Shown one piece after another: positions 5,778-5,945 of a stretch of 5,945 nt of DNA. The translations under genes and the position numbers were made by a program. The first letter of the stretch is position 1. Each line of letters begins with the position of its first letter. This stretch comes from a bacterium (GTDB taxonomy: Bacteria; Verrucomicrobiota; Verrucomicrobiia; Limisphaerales; J093). Location: positions 1 to 5,945 of the forward strand of contig JAJXTA010000210.1 in NCBI GenBank assembly GCA_021784265.1. Reading direction: 5' to 3'. Below the pieces are notes generated by a model, which ran no database searches, was not told the origin of the DNA, and saw only the letters and a list, made by a program, of their open reading frames with translations.

Positions 5778-5945
5778 ATGGCCCCTCAGAAGATACGCCT
5801 GTTCATTAAACCCTACTGCGGCTGGTGTCGCCAAGCGATGGACTGGCTGGACAGCCACGGCGTCCCGTACGAGACACTGGACGTGATCGCGGACGAGGCC
5901 GCGTTTCAAGAGATGTATCGGCTCTCGGGCCAGACGCTGGCGCCG
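5778..5945 (+). CDS. Glutaredoxin-like protein, 3' truncated by the window
   Basis: The frame opens at ATG 5778 and is open to the right edge, giving 56 residues of what is normally an 80-90 residue thioredoxin-fold protein. The first strand 'IRLFIKPYCGWC' leads into the redox site Cys14-Gly15-Trp16-Cys17. A helix follows ('RQAMDWLDSHGV'), then strand 'YETLDV', a second helix, and 'SGQTLAP', whose Pro56 is in the position of the conserved cis-proline. Glutaredoxins use glutathione to reduce protein disulfides or mixed disulfides in the cytoplasm. The CGWC site differs from the more usual CPYC, but both cysteines are kept, so dithiol chemistry is possible. There is no strong Shine-Dalgarno site; the start context CACTATGG is the same as that of the cupin gene. 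Confidence 0.85.
   Translation, partial: MAPQKIRLFIKPYCGWCRQAMDWLDSHGVPYETLDVIADEAAFQEMYRLSGQTLAP

Overview
The window looks like a chromosomal segment of a GC-rich bacterium, most likely from the Planctomycetes-Verrucomicrobia-Chlamydiae group, with Verrucomicrobiota as my best guess. This rests on the mix of genes (a CE15-like exported esterase and a Tat-exported aldo/keto reductase), the overall protein style, and the scarcity of Shine-Dalgarno sites at several starts. No ribosomal RNA or marker tree supports it, so treat it as an inference.

Layout from left to right: (1) The 3' end of a large membrane protein gene, cut by the left edge and ending at 547; its tail has the 'YYPGW' beta-rich module and final transmembrane helix seen in YfhO-like and related membrane glycosyltransferase-type proteins. 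(2) A gene-poor leader of about 350 bp (548-899) with one candidate promoter and a small inverted repeat. (3) prfC, encoding a full-length peptide chain release factor 3 (900-2510). (4) About 320 bp of very GC-rich, palindrome-containing DNA with no convincing gene. (5) An exported alpha/beta hydrolase resembling glucuronoyl esterases of family CE15 (2829-4166). (6) Converging on it, a minus-strand Tat-signal aldo/keto reductase (4220-5134) with a clear Shine-Dalgarno site and a good sigma-70-type promoter. (7) Divergent from that, a small single-domain cupin (5338-5736), followed 41 bp later by the start of a glutaredoxin-like gene (5778 onward) that runs off the right edge.

How the genes work together: prfC is a housekeeping translation gene with no obvious functional link to its neighbours. 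The esterase and the aldo/keto reductase are both predicted to be exported and could act on plant-cell-wall sugars or uronic acid derivatives outside the cytoplasm, but only their adjacency suggests this. The cupin and glutaredoxin are co-oriented and could be one transcript. I see no CRISPR array, tRNA, rRNA, insertion sequence, phage gene, toxin-antitoxin pair or recognisable defence system. The window reads mostly as ordinary chromosome. The points most worth checking are the catalytic acid of the esterase, the arrangement of translation signals before the cupin gene, and the homopolymer tract against the aldo/keto reductase promoter.
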